Source of the DNA: Veillonella sp.
Lineage (GTDB): Bacteria > Bacillota > Negativicutes > Veillonellales > Veillonellaceae
Direction: 5' to 3'
Assembly (NCBI RefSeq): GCF_018364065.1
Contig: NZ_JAGZMO010000001.1
Span: forward strand, 310,001-374,000
Length of the DNA stretch: 64,000 nucleotides
Of this stretch, positions 27,177-35,092 are shown one piece after another (the stretch's first letter is position 1; every line of letters begins with the position of its first letter). The notes below the pieces were generated by a model. That model ran no database searches and had not been told where the DNA came from. It worked only from the letters and a program-made list of their open reading frames with translations. A program made the position numbers and the translations under genes.

Positions 27177-27953
27177 CTACTCCTCCACTTTTAACCCGCC
27201 GAAACGACGTTCACGCTGTTGATACGCACGAACCGCTTCCTCTAAAATGGCAGGGGTAAAGTCAGGCCAGTTGGTCGTAGTAAACCAAAACTCCGCGTAC
27301 GCCAGTTGCCATAATAAAAAATTACTGATTCGATAGTCCCCGCTCGGGCGAATCAATAAATCCACATTAGAAAATTCCTGCGTATATAAACAACTTCCAA
27401 AATAATCTTCCGTTATATCATCCGGACTTAATTGTCCGCTCTGTACATCAGCCACAACATGTTTTACGGCCCGTACTATTTCATCGCGCCCACCATAGTT
27501 GATCGCCAACTGTAAGGTAAGGCCCGTATTATTCATGGTTAACTCTTCAGCATCTTTAATAATCTGCTGTAATTCTTCAGACAATCCGCCGATAAAACCG
27601 ATAAAGCGAATTCTCACATTATGTTCGTGCATATCGCGCACATTGCCAAGCAAATATTCCTTGATCAAACTCATCAAGAGAGATACTTCCTGAGCAGGAC
27701 GTTTCCAGTTTTCCGTGGAAAAGCCATATACAGTTAACGCTTTTACGCCCATATCATTGGCGGCGATAACAATTTTCTTCAATACATCCGCACCGGCACG
27801 ATGACCCATGGTGCGCGGCATGCCACGATGTTTTGCCCATCGACCGTTGCCGTCCATAATAATTGCCACATGAGCGGGAATATTATTCGGATCTAGAGGC
27901 GCTGCACCTTCACCGCCTTGTGGATTTTGTTTACGAAATAAACTCTTTAGCAT
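27177..27953 (-). CDS. uppS: Undecaprenyl diphosphate synthase
   Basis: This 258-residue cis-prenyltransferase makes the C55 carrier for peptidoglycan. It shows the catalytic HVAIIMDGNGRWAK stretch, the GH-A-G segment GHRAGA, the FSTENW motif and the C-terminal RPSGDYRISNFLLWQ. I use ATG 27953, which follows GAGGTACAAT and overlaps the 3' end of the small 86-residue gene by 23 bases. Confidence 0.96.
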   Translation of the reverse strand: MLKSLFRKQNPQGGEGAAPLDPNNIPAHVAIIMDGNGRWAKHRGMPRTMGHRAGADVLKKIVIAANDMGVKALTVYGFSTENWKRPAQEVSLLMSLIKEYLLGNVRDMHEHNVRIRFIGFIGGLSEELQQIIKDAEELTMNNTGLTLQLAINYGGRDEIVRAVKHVVADVQSGQLSPDDITEDYFGSCLYTQEFSNVDLLIRPSGDYRISNFLLWQLAYAEFWFTTTNWPDFTPAILEEAVRAYQQRERRFGGLKVEE

Positions 27954-28191
27954 ATTGTACCTCATTGCAGTTTTCGAATTCACTGGCTATCATAGGTCGG
28001 AACAGCAAAATCTGCCATACCTCCGGTTTTTGTTTGTCAATCGTAACGCGACCGACATAATAGTTGGAGTCTGCCACTGTAAAAAAGCGGTTATAATTAT
28101 CTCCTATGGTCACTGCAAAAGGGATTTTGGCAGCCCGCAGTAATCCTTCTGCGAGCTGCCAAGGTAATCCTATAATCGAAGAAGTTTGCAT
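27931..28191 (-). CDS. Small conserved-position protein between frr and uppS
   Basis: The 86-residue open frame starts with an ATG that overlaps the frr stop (TAATG) and ends 23 bases inside uppS, so both boundaries show translational coupling. Its sequence is not low complexity: GLPWQLAEGLLRAA looks like an amphipathic helix, and two beta-like stretches follow (FAVTIGDNY, YYVGRVTID). I recall unnamed small proteins at this locus in related Firmicutes but cannot name a family. The function is unknown; co-expression with undecaprenyl synthesis is the only clue. Confidence 0.7.
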   Translation of the reverse strand: MQTSSIIGLPWQLAEGLLRAAKIPFAVTIGDNYNRFFTVADSNYYVGRVTIDKQKPEVWQILLFRPMIASEFENCNEVQYAKEFIS

Positions 28192-28751
28192 TATACTTCT
28201 AATACATCCTTTTCCTTCTTGTCTCTTAAATCGTCGATAGCCTTGACTTTTTTATCAGTTAATTTTTGAATTTGTTCCTGACCGTCTTTCACATCATCTT
28301 CAGTGATTGTTTTAGCCTTTTCTTCTTTTTTCAAAGCATCGTTGGCATCACGACGGATATTGCGGATAGCAACTTTAGCTTCTTCAGCACGTTTGCTAAC
28401 AACTTTAACTAATTCTTTACGGCGTTCTTCCGTCAATTGAGGAATAGCTAAACGAATTACTTCGCCGTCATTGCTTGGGTTTAAGCCTAAATCGGATTGT
28501 AAAACAGCTTTTTCGATAGGTCCAATCATGGAACGGTCCCAAGGTTTGATTAAGATTAAACGTGGTTCCGGAGCAGTTACGCCGGCTACCTGATTAATCG
28601 GGGACGGGGAACCATAATAATCAACCATTACTGTATCCAGTAAGGAAGTGCTTGCTCGGCCTGTGCGGATAGATGCGAATTCATGTTTTAAAGAATCGAT
28701 TGTTTTATCCATGCGAGCTTCTTCTTGTTTCAATAGCGCTTGAATATCCAT
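28191..28751 (-). CDS. frr: Ribosome recycling factor
   Basis: The 186-residue, standard-length protein has the typical RRF helices; the N-terminus contains FASIRTGRAS and DYYGSPSPINQVA, and the C-terminus ends in charged helices. It splits post-termination 70S ribosomes with EF-G. It overlaps pyrH by one base (TAATG) and the 86-residue gene in the same way. Confidence 0.97.
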   Translation of the reverse strand: MDIQALLKQEEARMDKTIDSLKHEFASIRTGRASTSLLDTVMVDYYGSPSPINQVAGVTAPEPRLILIKPWDRSMIGPIEKAVLQSDLGLNPSNDGEVIRLAIPQLTEERRKELVKVVSKRAEEAKVAIRNIRRDANDALKKEEKAKTITEDDVKDGQEQIQKLTDKKVKAIDDLRDKKEKDVLEV

Positions 28752-29479
28752 TATTTTTCTCCTCTTACAATAGTACCTATAACTTCTCCCTTGGCAGCGC
28801 GAGTAATATTGCCCGGAATGTCCATGCTGAATACTACGATTGGAATGTTGTTGTCTTTACATAAAGTGGTGGATGTGGAATCCATAACTTTAAGTTCGCG
28901 ACTGATAACATCCATATATGTTAATTCATCAAATTTCTTCGCATCAGGATTTGTGCGAGGATCGCTGTCGTATACACCGTCAGCAAATTTCTTAGCCATT
29001 AAAATGGCGTCAGCTTCGATTTCTGCGGCGCGAAGTGCAGCGGTTGTATCCGTTGAGAAGTATGGATTACCTGTACCGGCTGCGAAAATAACAATGCGTC
29101 CTTTTTCTAAATGACGAATGGCGCGACGTCGGATATATGGCTCAGCTACTTCCTGCATAGCAATGGCAGTCTGAACACGGGTAGCTGCACCCAAGTTCTC
29201 CAATGCGTCCTGTAATGCCAACGAGTTCATTACAGTAGCAATCATGCCCATGTAGTCTGCACTGGCACGGTCCATACCTTTAGCGCTGCCTGCAAGACCA
29301 CGCCAAATGTTGCCGCCACCAACTACGATGGCAATCTGAAGATCTGTAGTTTTAGCAAGTTCTGCAATTTCTTTTGCAATTTCTTCAACTACGATAGGGT
29401 CAATGCCGTAACCTTGTTCACCGGCTAATGCTTCACCACTTAATTTTAATACAATACGTTTAAACTTTCTATCACTCAT
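28751..29479 (-). CDS. pyrH: UMP kinase
   Basis: The 242-residue bacterial UMP kinase has the amino-acid-kinase fold: KLSGEALAGEQGYG at the N-terminus, IVVGGGNIWRG, RRAIRHLEKGRIVIFAAGTGNPYF, and the C-terminal VIGTIVRG. It converts UMP to UDP for nucleotide and cell-wall precursor supply. A terminator-like hairpin separates it from tsf. Confidence 0.97.
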   Translation of the reverse strand: MSDRKFKRIVLKLSGEALAGEQGYGIDPIVVEEIAKEIAELAKTTDLQIAIVVGGGNIWRGLAGSAKGMDRASADYMGMIATVMNSLALQDALENLGAATRVQTAIAMQEVAEPYIRRRAIRHLEKGRIVIFAAGTGNPYFSTDTTAALRAAEIEADAILMAKKFADGVYDSDPRTNPDAKKFDELTYMDVISRELKVMDSTSTTLCKDNNIPIVVFSMDIPGNITRAAKGEVIGTIVRGEK

Positions 29480-29496
29480 CGCTATACTCCTTTATT

Positions 29497-29531
29497 GCAA
29501 AATAAGAGAACACTGGACGGTGTTCTCTTAT
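29497..29531 (-). terminator. Hairpin between tsf and pyrH
   Basis: A stem of about 11 bp (AAGAGAACACC/GGTGTTCTCTT type) followed by ATTTTG on the minus strand lies directly after the tsf stop. It probably attenuates transcription, because downstream genes seem to share the operon. Confidence 0.75.
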
Positions 29532-29541
29532 CTGTTAAATC

Positions 29542-30222
29542 TTATTGACCAGCAGCTGCACGAACTTCAGCTTCGAAGTCGTCCTGGCGCTTTTCAATTC
29601 CTTCGCCTAAAGCGTAGCGAACGAAACGACGTACGTTGATATTTTCACCGATCTTAGCAATTTTTTCAGTAATAACATCAGTAATAGTTTTGTCACCATC
29701 TTTAATGAAAACTTGTTCCATTAGGCAGTTTTCTTTATAGAATTTTTCTACACGGCCTACAACCATTTTTTCAAGCACTGCTTCAGGTTTTGGTTTTCTG
29801 CCATTTTTAACATCTTCAGCGGCTTCAGCTTTAGCCTGTTCTAAAAGAACTGATTTTTCATGTTCAATTACTTCAGCAGGTACTTCTTCACGGTTTAAGT
29901 AAAGAGGGTTTGCTGCAGCGATTTGCATAGCAATATCTTTTACTAATTCCTGGAAGTCAGGAGTTTTAGCAACGAAGTCAGTTTCGCAGTTAACTTCTAC
30001 GAGAACACCGATTCGGCCGCCACCATGAATATAGGAAGCAACAACACCTTCAGCAGCAATACGGCCTGCTTTTTTAGCAGCAGCTGCCAAGCCTTTTTCA
30101 CGAAGAAGGTCAATCGCCTTTTCAATATTTCCGTCGGCTTCAGTTAACGCCTTTTTGCAATCCATCATGCCTGCGCCTGTAATCTCACGCAATTCTTTTA
30201 CTAATGCAGCAGTAATAGCCAT
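29542..30222 (-). CDS. tsf: Elongation factor Ts
   Basis: This 226-residue GDP/GTP exchange factor for EF-Tu shows the N-terminal UBA-like domain (VKELREITGAGMMDCKKALT), the core GVVASYIH...GVLVEVNCETDFVA and a coiled-coil region. I start at ATG 30222 (MAITA), eleven bases after AGGAGG; a TTG two codons upstream has better spacing and is a possible alternative. It follows rpsB by 165 bp, with a short inverted repeat (GGTAAGG) in the gap. Confidence 0.95.
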   Translation of the reverse strand: MAITAALVKELREITGAGMMDCKKALTEADGNIEKAIDLLREKGLAAAAKKAGRIAAEGVVASYIHGGGRIGVLVEVNCETDFVAKTPDFQELVKDIAMQIAAANPLYLNREEVPAEVIEHEKSVLLEQAKAEAAEDVKNGRKPKPEAVLEKMVVGRVEKFYKENCLMEQVFIKDGDKTITDVITEKIAKIGENINVRRFVRYALGEGIEKRQDDFEAEVRAAAGQ

Positions 30223-30386
30223 GTTCAAATATTCCTCCTATACATTAATTAAGGTAAGGTCATAATAGCCTTACCCTAATTTTATATTGTTTTACAATTT
30301 TTATCAATTAGTAAGTGAATCATCTATGACTTTATGTAATTAAATTACGTATAGCGTAATGATTCGTCCTCACTCATTGGTTTTTA

Positions 30387-31169
30387 TTAGCCTTGACCGT
30401 CCTGAACCATGTCAACGGAGTCGGATACCATTTGTGCTAATGCTTGGTCAGCAGCTTCCTGGTGTTCGCCCTGTTCGTCCAAAGATTCGCCTTGACAACC
30501 TTCCATGATAGCGTCAGCCATTTTGCCTGTTAACAATTTAACGGCACGGATAGCGTCATCATTTGCAGGGATTGGGAAATCGATTTCATCAGGATCGCAG
30601 TTAGTGTCAACAGTTGCCACTACAGGGATACCTAATTTTTTAGCTTCCGCAATTGCAATGCGTTCTTTTTTAGGGTCAACTACGAATAAAGCACCTGGCA
30701 TTTTAGGCATATCTTTAATACCGCCAAGGTATTTTTCTAATTTTTCCATTTCATGACGAAGACCGATTACTTCTTTTTTAGGAAGAAGTTCGAAAGTTCC
30801 GTCTTCAGACATTTTTTCTAACTCTTTCAAACGTTTAACGCGAAGTTCGATAGTTTTGTAGTTAGTCAACATACCGCCTAACCAACGTTCGTTAACGTAG
30901 AACATGTTGGAGCGTTCAGCTTCTTCTTTTACAGATTCCTGAGCTTGTTTTTTAGTACCTACAAAAAGTACTACTTCACCGTTTTGAGCTACTTCGCGTA
31001 AGAAATCATACGCTTCTTCTACTTTTTTAACTGTTTTCTGAAGGTCGATGATATAAATACCATTACGTTCAGTGAAGATGTACTTAGCCATCTTAGGGTT
31101 CCATCTTCTTGTTTGGTGACCGAAATGTACGCCGGCCTCCAATAATTGTTTCATTGATACTACTGCCAT
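30387..31169 (-). CDS. rpsB: 30S ribosomal protein S2
   Basis: The 260-residue protein has the S2 signatures LLEAGVHFGHQTRRWNPKM and the C-terminal PGALFVVDPKKE and PANDDAIRAVKL, with an acidic Gln/Glu-rich tail of about 30 residues. It is the first gene of the operon that ends in proS. A near-consensus promoter lies about 110 bp upstream and the leader contains a palindrome. Confidence 0.97.
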   Translation of the reverse strand: MAVVSMKQLLEAGVHFGHQTRRWNPKMAKYIFTERNGIYIIDLQKTVKKVEEAYDFLREVAQNGEVVLFVGTKKQAQESVKEEAERSNMFYVNERWLGGMLTNYKTIELRVKRLKELEKMSEDGTFELLPKKEVIGLRHEMEKLEKYLGGIKDMPKMPGALFVVDPKKERIAIAEAKKLGIPVVATVDTNCDPDEIDFPIPANDDAIRAVKLLTGKMADAIMEGCQGESLDEQGEHQEAADQALAQMVSDSVDMVQDGQG

Positions 31170-31278
31170 GTTGGCACCTCCTGTTAAATAACCTCCGCAG
31201 CGTCATCTCCAATATAAATCAGGACAATTCCTGACACAGACATTGAATCAAACTGCGTGCGTAATTTCATACCTTAAG

Positions 31279-31308
31279 AGTATATCACACGAAGAAGTGC
31301 TATGGCAA
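31279..31308 (-). promoter_or_regulatory. Promoter of rpsB and its leader
   Basis: On the minus strand TTGCCA (31303-31308) and TATACT (31279-31284) are 18 bp apart. The leader of about 100 nt contains the palindrome TCAGGACAATTCCTGA near 31221-31236, which might serve S2 autoregulation. Confidence 0.7.
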
Positions 31309-31350
31309 GCGGTTTAGAGGAAAATCTTTTTCTTTTTGCAATGTGTGTTA

Positions 31351-31424
31351 TGGGCTGTTGAATCAATTCTCTCGCTCCCCTTTGCTTCGCAAAAAAGGTC
31401 CCTTCGAAAATTGATTCAACAGCC
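31351..31424. repeat. Long inverted repeat upstream of rpsB
   Basis: GGGCTGTTGAATCAATT and its reverse complement form a perfect 17-bp stem around 31351-31424. The loop carries GCTCCCCTTTGCTTCGCAAA, which recurs in inverse orientation at about 31892-31917, next to the gntP stop. Confidence 0.85.
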
Positions 31425-31516
31425 CTCCATTGCACGCTTCTACATTACATCCGAAAAAGACCATTCCTCAACCGGCGCAGCCATAGCAAAACTCGTGTGA
31501 TATAAAGGTATTCATT

Positions 31517-31945
31517 TTTCCTCCCCCAACATCCATCGTCATTTACGGGCATTACGAAGGTGTTGAAATTTTGTTTACTAAAGTTGCTCTAATGTAAAAA
31601 AGCCTTGGGGCTTCCTCCTGCAACGAATTTTTTCGGAACAAAGGAGAATCTTCCATTGCCAATTTCGTGGTGAATATTGTGGTGTTGAAATTTTAGTTAA
31701 TGAGGTAAATTATTCTAAAGATAAAGCCCCGGGAATTCCTCCTGCAGCGACCTTTTGGGGACACAGGATGCTCTAAATTACACTTTCCTTCCCCCAAAAC
31801 ATCCATCGCCAGTTTCGGGCGTTACGAAGGTGTTGAAGTTTTGTTTACTAAAGTTGCTCTAATGTAAAAAAGCCTTGGGCCTTCCTCCTGTAGCGACCTT
31901 TTTGCGAAGCAAAGGGAGCAAAGGAGGTAAGGCCCGAGGCTTTTA
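31517..31945. repeat. Three degenerate tandem copies of a spacer unit of about 135 bp
   Basis: Copies at about 31517-31650 and 31786-31915 are close to identical over 100 bp (ATCCATCG..., GTTGAAATTTTGTTTACTAA, GTAAAAAAGCCTTGGG, TTCCTCCTG). A more diverged copy lies between, at about 31660-31770. Each ends in a GGAGGAA..CCC/AAGGCTTT element that is part of a terminator in the last copy. No gene is supported in the 780-bp spacer. Confidence 0.8.
31867..31945 (-). terminator. Terminator of gntP, built on the spacer repeat
   Basis: On the minus strand AAGCCTCGGGCCTTACCTCC pairs with GGAGGAAGGCCCAAGGCTT across about 30 bases, followed by TTTTTT. It begins a few bases after the gntP stop. Confidence 0.8.
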
Positions 31946-31947
31946 TG

Positions 31948-33267
31948 TTAAATAAATAAGTTCAAAAGTTCAACACCGATCAAGCCACAAATGGCGATGG
32001 ATGTTTCTACTGCGCACCACGTCCGCATTGTCTGTTTTACTGACAATCCAAAGAATTCTTTGAAGAGCCAGAATCCAGGGTCGTTTGGCGGGCTGAAGAT
32101 TACGCTGCCGGCGCCAACGGCGATTACCATAAGTTCAGGGCTAACGCCTGTTGTAGCAATAAGTGGCGCTACGATACCGCCCGCTGTCATAGCCGCTACG
32201 GTTGCGGAACCAACGGAGATACGGATTACGGATGCGATTAACCAAGCGAGGAACAATGGGGATAGGTTGGCATCTTTTACCAAGGAACCGATATAGGTAC
32301 CTACACCACTGTCGATCAATACTTGTTTTAACGCACCGCCGGCACCTACGATGAAGAGGATCATGGCAACTGTTAAGATAGCTTTTTCAGAGGTTTCCAT
32401 AATTTCTTTCGTAGTTTTACCGCGCGCATAGCCGAATGTATAGAACGCTACCAAAATAGAGATAGACAAGGCTACGCTTGGGTCACCGATGAATTTGAGG
32501 ATATGGTATAACACAGTATCTTTTGGAACACCTACCATGGTGCCGATTGTGTTGATAGCCATCAAAATTACCGGAGTCAAAGCAGTTAAGATACTGCTCC
32601 AGAAGGAAGGCATTTCTTCTTCAGTGAAGACTTTGTCATTGTGAAGACCTTCCGGAATGGAGTTTTTAATATCTTTTGCTGTGTTATAAAGCAAAGGACC
32701 GGAAATGATTACGGTTGGAATACCGATGATTAAACCGTAAATCAATGTTTTGCCGATGTCCGCATTGAATAATACGGAAATGGCTGTAGGGCCCGGATGT
32801 GGCGGTAAGAAACCGTGAGTTACGGATAAAGCCGCTACCATTGGCATACCTACTTCAAGAAGAGGAATATCTGCAGATACGGCGATTGTAAAGATAAGAG
32901 GAATTAAAAGTACAAAGCCGATTTCATAGAACAACGCAATACCTACGATAAAACCTGTCAGACAAACTGCCCAACGCACATTTTTGCGTCCGAAGATGTT
33001 AATTAATGTAGTGGCGATACGCTGTGCACCACCGCTGTCAGCCATTAATTTACCAAGGATAGCACCGAAGCCTACAACGATTGTTAAGCCGCCCAAGGTG
33101 GAACCTAACCCTTTTTGAATTGTAGGGAAAATCTGATCAATTGGAAGACCTTCCGCATACCCTACTACGACGCACACTAACAGCAAGGATAAAAAGCTGT
33201 TTACTTTTAGTTTTACAATTAGGAAAAATAGTAAAACTATACCTAATGCCAAAATAATGAGTGGCAT
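31948..33267 (-). CDS. gntP: Gluconate:proton symporter, GntP family
   Basis: The 439-residue integral membrane protein has about twelve hydrophobic segments and GntP-family landmarks such as GFGAILGKLMADSGGAQRIA and the late SPPNDPGFWLFKEFFG. It imports gluconate or a related sugar acid with protons. ATG 33267 is preceded by AGGAGG. It is encoded downstream of a gluconokinase-type gene on the same strand, so uptake and phosphorylation are linked. No regulator gene is adjacent. Confidence 0.88.
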   Translation of the reverse strand: MPLIILALGIVLLFFLIVKLKVNSFLSLLLVCVVVGYAEGLPIDQIFPTIQKGLGSTLGGLTIVVGFGAILGKLMADSGGAQRIATTLINIFGRKNVRWAVCLTGFIVGIALFYEIGFVLLIPLIFTIAVSADIPLLEVGMPMVAALSVTHGFLPPHPGPTAISVLFNADIGKTLIYGLIIGIPTVIISGPLLYNTAKDIKNSIPEGLHNDKVFTEEEMPSFWSSILTALTPVILMAINTIGTMVGVPKDTVLYHILKFIGDPSVALSISILVAFYTFGYARGKTTKEIMETSEKAILTVAMILFIVGAGGALKQVLIDSGVGTYIGSLVKDANLSPLFLAWLIASVIRISVGSATVAAMTAGGIVAPLIATTGVSPELMVIAVGAGSVIFSPPNDPGFWLFKEFFGLSVKQTMRTWCAVETSIAICGLIGVELLNLFI

Positions 33268-33444
33268 TTTGACGCCTCCTTTCATTCAAGGCCATGAAAA
33301 AAATAAAACTCCATATATAGTCACTGAAAACCGACGGGCAAGCTCTCCTGCCTGCCGGCTTCTCAGTCATTTTACAGTGTTTATTTATTGTCGTTTAACA
33401 GTATCCGTAATTGCTTAATTTTTCAATCAGCTGTGCTGATAAAA

Positions 33445-33531
33445 CAATTGTACCTATGTTGCAAGCAATTGCACCCATATTACCAATTACACAGATGTTG
33501 CAAACGATTGTATCTGTATTACAAGCGATTG
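33445..33531. repeat. 21-bp tandem repeats spanning the gluconokinase stop codon
   Basis: Units like CAATTGTACCTATGTTGCAAG (plus) occur about four times with 18- to 21-bp spacing; the terminal unit covers the final codons (AAT CGC TTG) and TAA of the kinase gene at 33519-33521. Confidence 0.82.
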
Positions 33532-35075
33532 AACGGATGGTCTTGCTGGAATGTTACCAGACGAGCCAAATCGTCTTTCATGTTGTTATAGAGTGATTTA
33601 TAGATAGCCACTAATTCATCATATACTTGACGATGTTGTTCTTTTGGCTTGTAAATTTCCTGTGCCTGAACGAGTTCAGCTGTATCGGTAATGTCTTTCA
33701 ATGTACCGTCGGAGATGAAGCCCAATACGGCGGCACCGAAGGAAGCGCCTTCACTGTTGGTCGGCAAGGTAATATCTTCATTGAAAATATCCGCCATAAT
33801 CTGCAACCACAATTCAGACTTCGTGAAGCTGCCGCTTACGCGAATGTCTTTTACGTCTTCAAAGTCGCGAAGGGCGTGAAGTACGCAAAGAAGGCTGTAG
33901 CAGATGCCTTCCATAGTGGCACGAATCATATAGGAACGGCTGTGGTTCAAAGAAAGACCAACAAATGCACCGCGCAAGTCGGAGTTCCAGTATGGAGCAC
34001 GTTCACCGGTAAAGAATGGCAGAAGAATCAATCCGCCGGAACCGGCAGGTACGTGGCGCGCTTTCATAGTCATTAAATCGTATGGATCCACGTCGAGCTG
34101 TTCCATTTGAGGTCCATGTAAATGAAGAATGCGGTCGCGCATCCAGCGCATGATGATACCACCATTGTTGATGGCACCGCCGGCTACCCACATATCATCG
34201 GTCAAGTTGTAGCACCATGTACGTTTCTGTTTATCCATGCTTGGTTTGTTAGTAAGCATGCGAATGGCACCGCTTGTACCGATGGTGCAGCTCAACTGAC
34301 CGGCGGAAACGGCACCAATACCTACGTTAACCAATACGCCGTCGGTGGCACCGATAACAACCGGCAGGCCTGCAGGCAAACCAAGACGTTCCGCTACAGG
34401 AGCCAATAAGGAGTTGCTGTATGTAGTAGACACAACTTGAGGCAATTGTTCATTTTTAATGCCGATGAAAGCGAGAATTTCTTCATCCCACTCTTCTTTA
34501 TGGGCATTGTATAAACCGCTGCTGCTGGCTACAGATTTATCTGTTACCCATTCGCCGGTTAAGTTGCGGAAAATGTAATCTTTAATGGAGCCGATGTGAG
34601 CCATTCGTTCAAAAATGGATGGCTGATTTTCTTTTACCCAGATAATTTTAGCTAACGGATAGCAAGCATGGAGGGGACAACCTGTATTGAAGTAGAAGTT
34701 CGCACAAGTTTCGTCTTTTTCCAAGCGGCGTACAATGGCCGCACTGCGGCTGTCCGCCCAGGTCATCATATTGCCTAAGAGCTGGAAGTCTTTATCTTGA
34801 GGGATAAAGCTATGCATTACAGAGCTCAAGGCGAGACCGGAAATAGTAACCAATTTGTACTGCAATGTTTGTACAGTACCGCGAATTACTTCTTCTACAG
34901 CATCGTAAATCTGTTGGGGATTTTGTTCCGCCCGGTCATACTGCGGTGTTTCCAACGCATAGAAAGCTTCTGTGGTAGCTACGGCTTTGCCTGTAGCAGT
35001 GTACGCTGTGGCGCGAACACCGGTAGTTCCCACGTCTACGCCAATCCAAACCGGTTCTTTTACTTTTATTGTCAT
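33519..35075 (-). CDS. gntK: FGGY-family carbohydrate kinase, probably gluconokinase
   Basis: The 518-residue kinase has the ASKHA fold: the N-terminal phosphate loop GVDVGTTGVRA, a conserved ADSRSA segment, GATDGVLVNVGIG, CTIGTSGAIR and the C-terminal VSGSFTKSELWLQIMADI...FGAAVLG signature. Length and sequence fit FGGY gluconate or xylulose kinases; adjacency to a GntP permease favours gluconate. It starts 17 bp after the polC stop with AAGGAGGT, so readthrough from polC is possible. Its C-terminal codons are part of a 21-bp tandem array. Confidence 0.85.
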   Translation of the reverse strand: MTIKVKEPVWIGVDVGTTGVRATAYTATGKAVATTEAFYALETPQYDRAEQNPQQIYDAVEEVIRGTVQTLQYKLVTISGLALSSVMHSFIPQDKDFQLLGNMMTWADSRSAAIVRRLEKDETCANFYFNTGCPLHACYPLAKIIWVKENQPSIFERMAHIGSIKDYIFRNLTGEWVTDKSVASSSGLYNAHKEEWDEEILAFIGIKNEQLPQVVSTTYSNSLLAPVAERLGLPAGLPVVIGATDGVLVNVGIGAVSAGQLSCTIGTSGAIRMLTNKPSMDKQKRTWCYNLTDDMWVAGGAINNGGIIMRWMRDRILHLHGPQMEQLDVDPYDLMTMKARHVPAGSGGLILLPFFTGERAPYWNSDLRGAFVGLSLNHSRSYMIRATMEGICYSLLCVLHALRDFEDVKDIRVSGSFTKSELWLQIMADIFNEDITLPTNSEGASFGAAVLGFISDGTLKDITDTAELVQAQEIYKPKEQHRQVYDELVAIYKSLYNNMKDDLARLVTFQQDHPFNRL

Positions 35076-35092
35076 ACTGACCTCCTTGGAAC

